A stretch of DNA of 15,322 nt from Negativicoccus succinicivorans (GCF_018373335.1 NZ_JAHAHH010000025.1:1-15322), one strand, 5' to 3'. Shown: positions 1 to 6,783, counted from the stretch's first letter. Notes: generated from the letters alone by a model not told the origin. Numbers and translations are program-made.

Positions 1-388
1 TCAGCAACGCGAGCGTCGTCGCGCCTTCGGTCATCGTGCCGTTCCAAATAATCACGGGAGTTGCGGTAACGGCCGCTTGCGAATGAACTTCCTCTTGCGC
101 CGCGTCAAAAGCCGCCGCCTTGCCCTGTTTTATTTCGTCCGCGGGCGTCATGGCGCCAAAGGGTTGGCGCGCCTGGCCACGATGCGAAATCGAAAGCGTA
201 TTCGCGCTGCTGTCGGATACAGTTACGACGGGAGAAACCGCAGGCGTCACGGCGAGCGGCTGCTCCGACGGCATCGCGCCCAGCATGCAAAGAGCGACGA
301 CACATGTCGTCGCGCCTGCCAAATAGTACCATTTTGAAATACGTCGAGCGCCTGTCTTCAGCGTTGCACCGACTTTGCTCCCGAACAT
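1..388 (-). CDS. Membrane-anchored protein, function unknown (3' end outside window)
   Basis: This frame is open from an ATG at 388 to the window edge, giving 129 residues of an incomplete protein. The start is supported by AAGGA six bases upstream. It is coupled to the upstream LptD-like gene by a TGATG junction in which stop and start share one base. The protein has a basic N-terminus (residues 1-19, several Lys/Arg), then one hydrophobic segment at about 20-39. That suggests a signal anchor with the rest outside the cytoplasm. Residues 40-110 are Ala/Pro/Val/Ser-rich and low in complexity, like a linker. The visible end (about 111-129) begins a more ordered segment around IIWNGTM. I do not recognise the family. 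Position suggests an envelope role alongside the two upstream genes, but that is inference. The Cys residues at 29 and 34 lie inside the hydrophobic segment and do not form a convincing lipobox. Confidence 0.72.
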   Translation of the reverse strand, partial: MFGSKVGATLKTGARRISKWYYLAGATTCVVALCMLGAMPSEQPLAVTPAVSPVVTVSDSSANTLSISHRGQARQPFGAMTPADEIKQGKAAAFDAAQEEVHSQAAVTATPVIIWNGTMTEGATTLALL

Positions 389-1842
389 CAGAAATCCTTC
401 GCCCACACGTCCAAACGCCACTCTTTATCTTTGGCGCGATACGTCAGCGTTCCCGCCAGCGAATGCATGTCGCGATACCAGGTGTAGTCCGCGTGCTTTA
501 AGTCGCCGTTGACGAGGTCCCATGTATATTCCGCGCCGAACGCGTTAAGACGATCAATTTTATATTTGAAACCCACAAATGTTGGTTGTTCCAAGTCCAA
601 CCTGTCAAATCGGTACGGAGTCTCGCCGGAAAGTCGGTTAATCTGCGTGCCCGTCCACCATTGCGTGCGACCCGCGTCATAATCTAAACGCGCGCCGTAG
701 TAGAAATTGCTGCGGTCCATATCCCCGTAGCCGTAAAAATCTTTCCAATACCCTGCCGCCAACGTCAGTTTCGCGCGCTCCGACAAACGCAAAGGATCGG
801 TCGCCAAAAGCAAGCTGTAGCCGCTGTGGCTGCCGCTCATGGCGCCCTCTTTCCAATCGCCCCAATCGAGCTGCGCCCGAGCGTAAATCGGACGCGCGCC
901 GAAATGGTACGGCCGACTCGTGAAGATGAATTCCGGCCGTTTTTGAATCCAGACGGATTCGTCATTTAAGCGACTTTCTTCCTTGCTGTAATGGATTTTC
1001 CATTCTCCGTACGGCGCGTAGTAGCGTACGCCGATATCGGGCTTGAAACCGATCTTGGTGTACCACGCGTAGTTAAAGAACGCCTCGGTACGTTGGCCCA
1101 AAGGATACTCCATCTTCGCTTTGAAACCGAAACCGTTGTGCGCTTTATACGAAGGCCGCGGTAAAAATGACGCCACGCTGCTGCTGCGTCCCGGCTCCAT
1201 GTTCACGCGATAACGCGGCAGGTGGAAAATCCGTTTATTTTTGATATAAAAATTGACATCTTCCGCCAGCAACGATTCCTGCGGAATGATCGTAATCGTT
1301 TCCGCTTCGATGCGGTAATCGGGAGTGTCGGCTACCGCCGACGGTGTTGTCACCATGGCTCCTTGCAGTATGCCGGTGTTCGCGCCTTGCGAAAACTCGC
1401 CGCGACCGGCTTCGATGTACAAGCGTGAATAGTAGCCCTTGGCATTCGCAAATACCGCCGTATCCTCCGCCGCATTATATTCCAGATCACGTACGGCAAG
1501 GTCAATCTGACGCACGCCGTCCGTCCAGGCGACGTCATCCGGCAAACGGTATACTTCCGTTTTGTGATTGCCGAGCAATCGGGGCGTGACAAATTGCGCC
1601 GTATCGTAACGCGCGACCGTATTGCCGATCGCCGCAACTTCCCCGTCGGTGCCGTTGTATTTCATGGTATCCGCCGTAATGACCCAATCCGTTCCCGTGG
1701 ACGGATGCATCGGGTACACATGCGCTGGTCCTTCCGCAGCCGGCGCGCCGCTGTAAATCGGCGAAGAAAGCGTCGCTTGCGCCGCCATCGGTGTCACCAA
1801 TAAAGCGGCAAGCGCCGCCCGCGACCACCACGCACTATTCAT
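388..1842 (-). CDS. LptD/OstA-like outer-membrane beta-barrel protein
   Basis: The 484-residue protein has a signal peptide (about 1-23, cleavage plausible after AQA). An OstA-like periplasmic segment follows (about 50-200, beginning DWVITADTMKYNG, with alternating short strands). The C-terminal half is rich in alternating Tyr/Trp/Phe, as in a transmembrane beta-barrel. It ends in Lys-Asp-Phe; a C-terminal Phe is the usual outer-membrane sorting signal. LptD inserts lipopolysaccharide into the outer leaflet in Gram-negatives, and this protein resembles that family by domain order. It is much shorter than the roughly 780-residue E. coli LptD, so the barrel may have fewer strands or the substrate may differ. 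The ATG follows AGGAG five bases upstream and lies eight bases after the previous stop, so the two are cotranscribed. No LptE partner is visible. The family assignment is fairly secure; the LPS-export role is inference. Confidence 0.8.
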   Translation of the reverse strand: MNSAWWSRAALAALLVTPMAAQATLSSPIYSGAPAAEGPAHVYPMHPSTGTDWVITADTMKYNGTDGEVAAIGNTVARYDTAQFVTPRLLGNHKTEVYRLPDDVAWTDGVRQIDLAVRDLEYNAAEDTAVFANAKGYYSRLYIEAGRGEFSQGANTGILQGAMVTTPSAVADTPDYRIEAETITIIPQESLLAEDVNFYIKNKRIFHLPRYRVNMEPGRSSSVASFLPRPSYKAHNGFGFKAKMEYPLGQRTEAFFNYAWYTKIGFKPDIGVRYYAPYGEWKIHYSKEESRLNDESVWIQKRPEFIFTSRPYHFGARPIYARAQLDWGDWKEGAMSGSHSGYSLLLATDPLRLSERAKLTLAAGYWKDFYGYGDMDRSNFYYGARLDYDAGRTQWWTGTQINRLSGETPYRFDRLDLEQPTFVGFKYKIDRLNAFGAEYTWDLVNGDLKHADYTWYRDMHSLAGTLTYRAKDKEWRLDVWAKDF

Positions 1843-1850
1843 ATGAGCTC

Positions 1851-3335
1851 CTATTCCTGACGAATAATCACAACCGGAAGATCGTCTTCATCTTCCTCAT
1901 CAATCGGTACAATGGTAACTTCATCGGCGTCCTGTTTCTTTTCCGCCGTTACTTTCCCTTTCGCGCTTTTGGCGGCGTCTTTCGCCGCGTCCTTCGCTAC
2001 TTTGGCGGTTTCCGCAGCGGCGTCGGCCTTGGCTTTCGCTTCATGCGCTTCTTTTTCGGAGGTCGCGGCAACTTCTTTCGCCTGTTTTACCGCCGCATCG
2101 CTTGAGTTTTCATCCGTCGCGACTTCTTTGGCTACTTTCGCGTTTGAGGCGTGCTTTTCCGCTTGCGCCGCCGCCTCTTCCGCTTCTTTCGCCGCGTCTT
2201 CCGCCACGCCGGCGGCCGTCGTCGCATTTTCCGCCGAAGTCATCGCGGACGTTTCATTCGGCAGAGTAATGGTTTCAAGATCTTCGTCAGCAACATCTTC
2301 TGCCGACGCGGAGTCCGCATTGTTCATTTCGCGCCGACGTTCTTTCGCGGACGCATTCGTTTCGCCCGGCTGCGCGACGTTTTCCGCCGTCACGACGAGA
2401 TCATTTTTACGCGCCTGCGGCGCTCCGTCCACGCTGACGACGCCATGCGTTTTGACGGTATCCTGCACCTGAATGTAGAGCGCCGTTCCCGCCGGCATAT
2501 CGACATCGCTGCCTTTAATAAAATACCCGCCGACTAAACCGATCGGTCCCAACACCATCGCGCCGGCCGCCGACGCCCCCAGCGCCGCCGCTTCATGTTT
2601 CAATTTTTCTTTCGCTTCCGGTCCCAATACGGTGGCAATCGGTTCATCATCGATGCCGAATACCTGATTGAACTCGATCTCCAGCTTACCGTTGCGGCCG
2701 AAACTGCGCGGCGGTTGCACTTTTGTCACAACACCCGTGCCTTGTGCGCCTTGCGGCAGCACGAGGACCTCATCGACAAATACATCCTGCGCGACCGTGA
2801 AACGAATTTCATCGCCCTCCTGATTTATTTTCGTCGCTACTTCTTCGGAAAGCGTAATCGGGAAAACGGTGTTCGCAGGCATTTCCACTTCGCGCAATTC
2901 AAAGTGACGGTTTTTATAAATGCTTTTTTCCAAACTAAGCACGCGCGCGGAAAGGCTGCCGCCTTTTTTCTCACCGTATACTTCGGTTTCCAGCGCGCCG
3001 ATCCGATCGGCTAACGCCGCGCGACTGATTTCATTGCGCAGCTGCCATTCGAGCGTATTGACTCGAGTCGCCAGCGACGGTTCCGTGGTATCACTTCGCA
3101 CCACGTCGTTATAAAGCGTTCCGATCTGTTCCGCAAGACCGTCTTGCGCAAGCTTCGCGCCGTACACGTCACGGCTCGCTTTTTGCACGCGATCGAGCAT
3201 GGCGCCCGACTGCGCTTCACCGTACAAGACCGTATCAATAATCGTCGCCTGATCCGCCAATGTCGGCTGGGCGGCGTAAGCGGCCCAGGGGAGTGCCAAT
3301 AAAAGCGAAAGCAACGGCGCCAATCGTTTTTTCAT
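1851..3335 (-). CDS. Secreted coiled-coil envelope protein, function unknown
   Basis: The 494-residue protein starts with a clear signal peptide (1-21, AYA before the cut). Residues about 28-141 hold three degenerate repeats of a short helix pattern, roughly L-x-x-R/Q-(I/V)-x-x-L-E-x-x-(I/V)-Y. They are best seen in ADRIGALETEVYG and SARVLSLEKSIY, as in short coiled coils. Residues about 145-300 look like a compact beta domain, with LPQGAQGTGVVTKVQPP at 193-209. Inside it is a glycine-zipper-like hydrophobic stretch at 248-274 that might insert in a membrane. Residues 370-465 are almost entirely Ala, Lys and Glu with AxxA/AAK periodicity, indicating a long alanine coiled coil or LEA-like helix. 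The tail (469-485) is very acidic. The ATG follows AAAGAGGT. It heads the operon with the LptD-like gene, so a structural periplasmic role is plausible; I do not recognise a named family. Confidence 0.75.
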   Translation of the reverse strand: MKKRLAPLLSLLLALPWAAYAAQPTLADQATIIDTVLYGEAQSGAMLDRVQKASRDVYGAKLAQDGLAEQIGTLYNDVVRSDTTEPSLATRVNTLEWQLRNEISRAALADRIGALETEVYGEKKGGSLSARVLSLEKSIYKNRHFELREVEMPANTVFPITLSEEVATKINQEGDEIRFTVAQDVFVDEVLVLPQGAQGTGVVTKVQPPRSFGRNGKLEIEFNQVFGIDDEPIATVLGPEAKEKLKHEAAALGASAAGAMVLGPIGLVGGYFIKGSDVDMPAGTALYIQVQDTVKTHGVVSVDGAPQARKNDLVVTAENVAQPGETNASAKERRREMNNADSASAEDVADEDLETITLPNETSAMTSAENATTAAGVAEDAAKEAEEAAAQAEKHASNAKVAKEVATDENSSDAAVKQAKEVAATSEKEAHEAKAKADAAAETAKVAKDAAKDAAKSAKGKVTAEKKQDADEVTIVPIDEEDEDDLPVVIIRQE

Positions 3336-3397
3336 TCGATTACCTCTTTTCCCTTGACGTGAAAATCACGCCGCAAATACATATCGTTCGGTTTTTC

Positions 3398-3432
3398 AAA
3401 AAGAGCTGTTTCGCCATGCGAAACAGCTCTTT
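3398..3432 (-). terminator. Intrinsic terminator of the 150-residue secreted protein gene
   Basis: A perfect 15-bp stem (3400-3414 against 3418-3432) closes a 3-base loop. In the minus direction a run of five T follows, the first three lying in the stem. It begins four bases after the stop codon of the upstream gene. It separates that gene from the envelope operon starting at 3335. Confidence 0.88.
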
Positions 3433-3435
3433 CCG

Positions 3436-3888
3436 TTAGAAACGCACGTCAATAATAGCCGACACGCCGACACCGCTGACGCGGTTCAGACGCGTAGGAT
3501 TTTTGCTGTCGACCGGCACCAGACCGCGGATGCGGAACAGCTTGTCATTGAAGCTGCCTTCCACCTGCGCGACCGCTTCGACTTCGTCCACCGCCGCTTG
3601 CGGGCCGATGACCTGCGCCGCGCCGATGTAGCCTTTATCGCCGACGCTGATGATCGGCACGACTTTCGTCGCATAGCTGGATTCGACGTCGTTTTCGCGC
3701 ATCAATTTATTAATAAAATTATTGAGTTGATCGGAATAACGATCTACTACGTAGCCGATACCGCCGACTTTCAACACGCCGCCCAAAACGCGGCCCAAAT
3801 CAAACGCCTGGGTGTTGGCGACGGTGCCGAATGTCAATAAGGTACCGACGAGTACTGCGGAAATTGCCTGTTTCATTTTCTTTTGCAT
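3436..3888 (-). CDS. Small secreted protein ending in Phe, function unknown
   Basis: The 150-residue product has a classical signal peptide: basic MQKKMK, a hydrophobic core at 8-23, and a likely cut after TQA at 28. The mature part opens with a Gly-rich segment (31-47), then an amphipathic helix with DRYSDQLNNFINKLMREN. About 75 residues follow that alternate Val/Ile with polar positions, including VVPIISVGDKGYIGAAQVIG. It ends IIDVRF. The terminal aromatic and beta character would fit an outer-membrane-associated protein, though it is too short for a typical barrel. I chose the ATG at 3888 because AAGGAG lies eight bases upstream; an in-frame GTG at 3897 would overlap that site. The gene has its own promoter and terminator, so it is a single-gene unit between the SCIFF locus and the envelope operon. 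I do not recognise the family. Confidence 0.75.
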   Translation of the reverse strand: MQKKMKQAISAVLVGTLLTFGTVANTQAFDLGRVLGGVLKVGGIGYVVDRYSDQLNNFINKLMRENDVESSYATKVVPIISVGDKGYIGAAQVIGPQAAVDEVEAVAQVEGSFNDKLFRIRGLVPVDSKNPTRLNRVSGVGVSAIIDVRF

Positions 3889-3920
3889 AGCTCTCACTCC
3901 TTTGGTAGTACACTCTCTTC

Positions 3921-3949
3921 ATTATACTAAACGATGTCGCCCGCGACAA
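3921..3949 (-). promoter_or_regulatory. Promoter of the 150-residue secreted protein gene
   Basis: On the minus strand TTGTCG (3944-3949) and TATAAT (3921-3926) are 17 bases apart, a sigma-70-type arrangement with a perfect -10. The -35 starts three bases beyond the maturase stop codon. A 14-base inverted repeat, TGTCGC-CC-GCGACA (3935-3948), covers most of the -35 and part of the spacer. Confidence 0.75.
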
Positions 3950-3951
3950 TC

Positions 3952-5367
3952 TTACGCGCGCGCCGAAACGCTGTCCGCCTGCGCCCGCTCCGCTTCGATA
4001 TCCGCCATTTTAGCCTGAATCATCATGGCGCACTCGATGCGTTTTTTCTGAATTTCGCAGCTGACCTTGTACGGTTCATGAATGTCACCCGCAAAGGTTT
4101 CATTGTTGGCGTGGCAACCGCCCGAGCAGAAAAATTTCGCCCAGCAACCTTGGCAGGTCGGTTTTTTCAACACGTGATTTTCACGGAAAGCGCGCGGCGT
4201 ATTCATATCGAACAGCCCCGTCTTCACATTGCCGATCACATACCCGTCCCGACCGACGAACTGATGACAGGGATAGATATCTCCGTTCGGCACAACCGCC
4301 ATGTATTCATGTCCCGCGCCGCAACCGCGCAAACGCTTTTGCAAACACGGACCGCGATAGAGATCCATATTGAAATGGAAAAATTGGAACGGACGGCCTT
4401 CGCGTTTGCGATCCAAATACGCCTGCGCCAATTTTTCGTACTCCGCGAAAATTTGCGGCAAATGTTCTTCCGTAATCGCGAACGCGTCGTCTTCACTGAC
4501 GACCGGCTCCATGGAAAGCTCGTTAAAGCCCTGGTCCACCATATCGAGCACGTCGGTCGTAAAATCAAGGTTCTTGGCCGTGTATGTGCCGCGCACGTAG
4601 TATTCTTCGCCGTTACGATTTTGCACCGCGTACGCCAAGTGGTCGCGGATCGGTTGGTACGTGCCCTCGCCGCGCACCCCCGGACGCATCTCGTCATGCA
4701 CTTCTTCACGACCGTCCAAACTCAACACGAGACTGACATGCTGCTCATTGAAGTATTGCACCTTGCGCTCATCCAACAGCATGCCGTTGGTCGTCAGCGT
4801 CAGCTTGAAAATCTTGTCGTGTTTTTTCTCCTGCGCGCGGATATAATCGATCGTCTGCTGCACCACATGGTAATTCATCAGCGGCTCGCCGCCGAAGAAA
4901 TCGATCTCGCAATGTTTACGCGGACCGGAATGCGCGATCAGAAAATCAACCGCCCGACGCGCCGTATCAAAACTCATCAGCTCGCGCCATTTACCGTAAC
5001 CGCCTTGCCCCGCGAAGCAATAGCGGCAACGCAGATTGCAGTCATGCGCGATATTTAAGCATAACGCTTTCACGATCGGACGTTCTTCAAGCGCGACGGT
5101 AAACGCCGGATCCATTTTCGCGAACAAAAGGCCGTCGGCGATCAATTCGTCGACTTCGCCGATCGCTTCTTCAATCTCGGCCGCCGGATAGCGATCGCCG
5201 AGCGCCGCCCGCGCTTCGTCCGGATTCGTCCCATCGTAGGTATCTAAAAGCTCGTACGTCAACTGATCCGGCAGATGCACGCAGCCGCTGTTGACATCGA
5301 GCACGATGTATTCGCCATTTAAATAAAACTTGTGAATCATAGGTTGTACTGCAGAAACTTCCGTCAT
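3952..5367 (-). CDS. scfB: SCIFF peptide maturase, radical SAM/SPASM thioether-forming enzyme
   Basis: The 471-residue protein has the full maturase layout. Residues 1-85 resemble a small RiPP-recognition domain that would bind the precursor leader. The radical SAM cluster motif is Cys110-x3-Cys114-x2-Cys117, followed by FFGGEP at 157-162. A C-terminal SPASM region carries Cys341, Cys349, Cys367, Cys405, Cys408, Cys414, Cys418 and Cys437, enough for auxiliary iron-sulfur clusters. Family members use S-adenosylmethionine chemistry in the cytoplasm to join a precursor Cys sulfur to the alpha carbon of a Thr. The gene follows the six-cysteine precursor directly, with a terminator-like hairpin between them. 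The ATG has AAGGAG six bases upstream. All cluster cysteines are present, so it should be active. Its stop is close to the promoter of the next gene. Confidence 0.95.
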   Translation of the reverse strand: MTEVSAVQPMIHKFYLNGEYIVLDVNSGCVHLPDQLTYELLDTYDGTNPDEARAALGDRYPAAEIEEAIGEVDELIADGLLFAKMDPAFTVALEERPIVKALCLNIAHDCNLRCRYCFAGQGGYGKWRELMSFDTARRAVDFLIAHSGPRKHCEIDFFGGEPLMNYHVVQQTIDYIRAQEKKHDKIFKLTLTTNGMLLDERKVQYFNEQHVSLVLSLDGREEVHDEMRPGVRGEGTYQPIRDHLAYAVQNRNGEEYYVRGTYTAKNLDFTTDVLDMVDQGFNELSMEPVVSEDDAFAITEEHLPQIFAEYEKLAQAYLDRKREGRPFQFFHFNMDLYRGPCLQKRLRGCGAGHEYMAVVPNGDIYPCHQFVGRDGYVIGNVKTGLFDMNTPRAFRENHVLKKPTCQGCWAKFFCSGGCHANNETFAGDIHEPYKVSCEIQKKRIECAMMIQAKMADIEAERAQADSVSARA

Positions 5368-5385
5368 TGAATTCTCCTTACATGC

Positions 5386-5414
5386 AAAAGGTCCTTCGCC
5401 TGCGCAAAGGACCT
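5386..5414 (-). terminator. Hairpin with T-run between SCIFF precursor and maturase (likely partial terminator)
   Basis: A perfect 8-bp inverted repeat (5389-5396 against 5407-5414) with a 10-base loop is followed on the minus strand by TTTT (partly in the stem). It starts eight bases after the precursor stop codon and ends before the maturase ribosome binding site. A leaky terminator or processing hairpin here would give many precursor transcripts per maturase transcript. The structure is visible; the function is inferred. Confidence 0.75.
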
Positions 5415-5421
5415 CAGCTGT

Positions 5422-5571
5422 TTACCGTTGTTGTTGTTTGCATACCTGGTTGCCGATGGTGCAACTTGTCTTGCAAGCGGATTGACACGAGGTCTGGCAT
5501 TCGCCGCAACCGCCGTGTTTCGCAGTCTGTTGCAGGGACACCGGATTGAGTGTACGAATATGTTTCGCCAT
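5422..5571 (-). CDS. scfA: SCIFF ribosomal peptide precursor (six cysteines)
   Basis: This short gene encodes 49 residues beginning MAKHIRTLNPVSLQQTAKHG. Six cysteines fall at 22, 25, 29, 33, 37 and 44, in the order GGCGECQTSC, QSACKTSC and IGNQVC, characteristic of the SCIFF family. It ends with a Gln-rich KQQQR tail. The N-terminal half is the leader recognised by the maturase; the Cys-rich half is the core. By analogy with the studied clostridial homologue, the likely cross-link is Cys33 to Thr38 (i to i+5). AAGGAGGG lies six bases upstream of the ATG, and a TGCTATAAT promoter is just before that. The maturase gene follows. No dedicated protease or exporter is adjacent. Recognition is very secure; the exact cross-link is inference. 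Confidence 0.94.
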   Translation of the reverse strand: MAKHIRTLNPVSLQQTAKHGGCGECQTSCQSACKTSCTIGNQVCKQQQR

Positions 5572-5598
5572 GTCGTTCCCTCCTTAATTGTTATCGTT

Positions 5599-5607
5599 AT
5601 TATAGCA
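5599..5607 (-). promoter_or_regulatory. Extended -10 promoter of the SCIFF locus
   Basis: On the minus strand TGCTATAAT has a perfect -10 (5599-5604) plus the TG extension. No good -35 sits 16-18 bases upstream (the 17-base position reads ATGCGA), as expected where the extended -10 carries recognition. Transcription would start about 20 bases before the AAGGAGGG site, giving a short 5' leader. Confidence 0.75.
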
Positions 5608-5699
5608 TAACCGTCTGCCTGTCGCATGCATTTTGCGCGCGCGTCAGACAAATTTCAGAAACATTTTACGCATGCAAGATAAAATCAAACATCTTTACG

Positions 5700-6182
5700 C
5701 TACGCGAGCCACCACCACAGCAACGCCGCCGGTGATGCGCCGATCGCCAAAAGCGCCACGCCCAATCCCAGGCAGCCTTTTTGCGCTTTGCGTTCAGTGC
5801 GCGCGCTCTCCTGGTAAAACCAGTCGTCAACCGCTTCCGTCAAGGCGGCATGCTGCGCCTCCATGCGCGAGAACACATGCGCGAACTCCTGCCGACGCGG
5901 CTCCGGTAAATTCTCCGCCGTCGCGTACGGCGCCAATTGCTCACGCGCCGCCGTGTAGCGCCGCACAATTTCTTGCCACACATCGGGATCCAATTTCGTT
6001 CGGTATTGATAAATGCCTTTTTGCGCGACGAAATTATACAAATTCGCATTCTGCTGCATCTCAAGCAGTATCGCGCTCAGTCCCGGCACATCCCGAAACC
6101 GCTCTATCGCCACTTCCTGCCACCGCAAATATTCCGCCGCGGTTAATTTTATCGTCGTAATCAGATCGCTCGGCGCTTGCAT
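5700..6182 (-). CDS. Probable C-tail-anchored membrane protein, function unknown
   Basis: The 160-residue protein has no signal peptide. Residues 1-130 look helical, soluble and charged, with three Trp and several Arg-rich amphipathic stretches (helices near 12-50, 65-85 and 94-130). One hydrophobic segment (about 137-159) ends the protein, preceded by RTERKAQKG. This suggests a C-terminal anchor with the bulk in the cytoplasm. The ATG has AAAGGAG seven bases upstream. It is transcribed away from the tRNA pair and toward the SCIFF genes, whose own promoter begins about 90 bases further on. I see no clear terminator in between, so some read-through into the SCIFF locus is possible. I do not recognise the family, and a role in SCIFF function is only suggested by position. 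Confidence 0.68.
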   Translation of the reverse strand: MQAPSDLITTIKLTAAEYLRWQEVAIERFRDVPGLSAILLEMQQNANLYNFVAQKGIYQYRTKLDPDVWQEIVRRYTAAREQLAPYATAENLPEPRRQEFAHVFSRMEAQHAALTEAVDDWFYQESARTERKAQKGCLGLGVALLAIGASPAALLWWWLA

Positions 6183-6223
6183 GCTCGTCTCCTTTGGGGT
6201 ACAATATTTTATATCTTCTTTTC

Positions 6224-6252
6224 ATTATAGCGGATTTCGGGTGCAAACCCAA
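6224..6252 (-). promoter_or_regulatory. Probable promoter of the C-tail-anchored protein gene
   Basis: A perfect TATAAT (6224-6229, minus strand) has TTGGGT (6247-6252) 17 bases upstream. The -35 matches the consensus only in its TTG. It is divergent from the tRNA promoter at 6291-6319, leaving about 40 bases between the two. Confidence 0.55.
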
Positions 6253-6290
6253 TCTTTGTCAAGAGATTGAAAAAAGAAATAAAAAAGTAC

Positions 6291-6319
6291 GTGACAAATG
6301 ATTTTTTCTTTGCTATAAT
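6291..6319 (+). promoter_or_regulatory. Strong promoter of the tRNA-Pro/tRNA-Gly unit
   Basis: GTGACA (6291-6296; five of six consensus bases) and TATAAT (6314-6319) are separated by exactly 17 bases. The -10 also carries the TG extension (TGCTATAAT). The expected start lies about two or three bases before the mature tRNA-Pro 5' end, so the 5' leader is extremely short. Confidence 0.88.
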
Positions 6320-6328
6320 ATTTTTCAT

Positions 6329-6405
6329 CGGGGCATAGCGCAGTTTGGTAGCGCACTTGGTTCGGGACCAAGGGGTCGCAGGTTCAAATCCTGCTGCTCC
6401 GACCA
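6329..6405 (+). tRNA. tRNA-Pro (anticodon CGG)
   Basis: The 77-base cloverleaf is complete with encoded CCA. The acceptor stem CGGGGCA pairs with TGCTCCG with one G-T pair. The anticodon stem CTTGG/CCAAG closes the loop TTCGGGA, so positions 34-36 are CGG and read proline codon CCG. The T arm carries GGTTCAAATCC. The reverse strand encodes the familiar spurious peptide containing AAGFEPATPWSRTK, a common misannotation over tRNA-Pro genes. Confidence 0.96.
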
Positions 6406-6408
6406 CTT

Positions 6409-6482
<74 letters not shown>

Positions 6483-6501
6483 TTTTCAGTGGGTGGCGGT
6501 T

Positions 6502-6523
6502 AAACGGCGCAGGCCGTTTTTTT
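6502..6523 (+). terminator. Intrinsic terminator of the tRNA unit
   Basis: AAACGGC (6502-6508) pairs with GCCGTTT (6513-6519) around the tetraloop GCAG, and the T run continues to 6523 (seven T in total). It lies 20 bases after tRNA-Gly. Confidence 0.88.
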
Positions 6524-6783
6524 ATTGCGCGAAAACAGCGCGCGAGATTTTATATTTTTCCGCAGAAAAATAAGGATGCGCCCGCCGCGCTAAATTTATT
6601 TTCCGCAAGAAAATAAATCCGTGCGTAATTCGTCAAAAACACTCCAAACCGCTGAAACCGCACACGACTTATACTATACCGAAATCTTGCCGACACGATT
6701 CACGAAACCGGCGAAGCTGCCGAAAGTGATTCGAATGAGCATCGGCACCGAATTTCGCCGCGGCAATACGATTGATCACAAAC
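6524..6783. other. Gene-poor spacer between tRNA terminator and ABC operon terminator
   Basis: I see no supported gene here. The stretch starts with two related A/T-rich hairpins (described separately). It continues with about 160 bases that carry a GTG-initiated 70-codon reading frame on plus from 6621. That frame has no ribosome binding site, runs through the bidirectional terminator at 6784-6814 and ends inside the permease gene, so it is probably not translated. A TATACT at 6670-6675 (plus) has no -35 partner. Confidence 0.6.
6553..6625. repeat. Two related hairpin units with TTTTCCGCA(A)GAAAA cores
   Basis: Unit one has a 7-bp stem, ATTTTTC/GAAAAAT (6554-6560 and 6565-6571), around CGCA. 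Unit two has a 10-bp stem, ATTTATTTTC/GAAAATAAAT (6594-6603 and 6609-6618), around CGCAA. After each stem comes a short similar sequence (GGATGCGC and CCGTGCG). The stems are nearly all A/T and lack a following T run, so they are poor terminators. They look like two diverged copies of one short element. Confidence 0.6.

Noticed and set aside
1912..2472. Plus-strand Ala/Ser/Phe-rich frame opposite the coiled-coil protein
   Set aside because: It is the mirror of the Ala/Lys/Glu repeat codons, not an independent gene.
3358..3370. CGTGA-AAA-TCACG inverted repeat upstream of the coiled-coil protein gene
   Set aside because: The arms are only five bases, and no convincing promoter could be placed next to it, so I do not call an operator.
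3934..5058. Long plus-strand frame (374 codons) opposite the SCIFF maturase
   Set aside because: It is antisense to a clear radical SAM gene, has no ribosome binding site, and its His/Arg-rich composition is what reversed codons of a GC-rich gene give.
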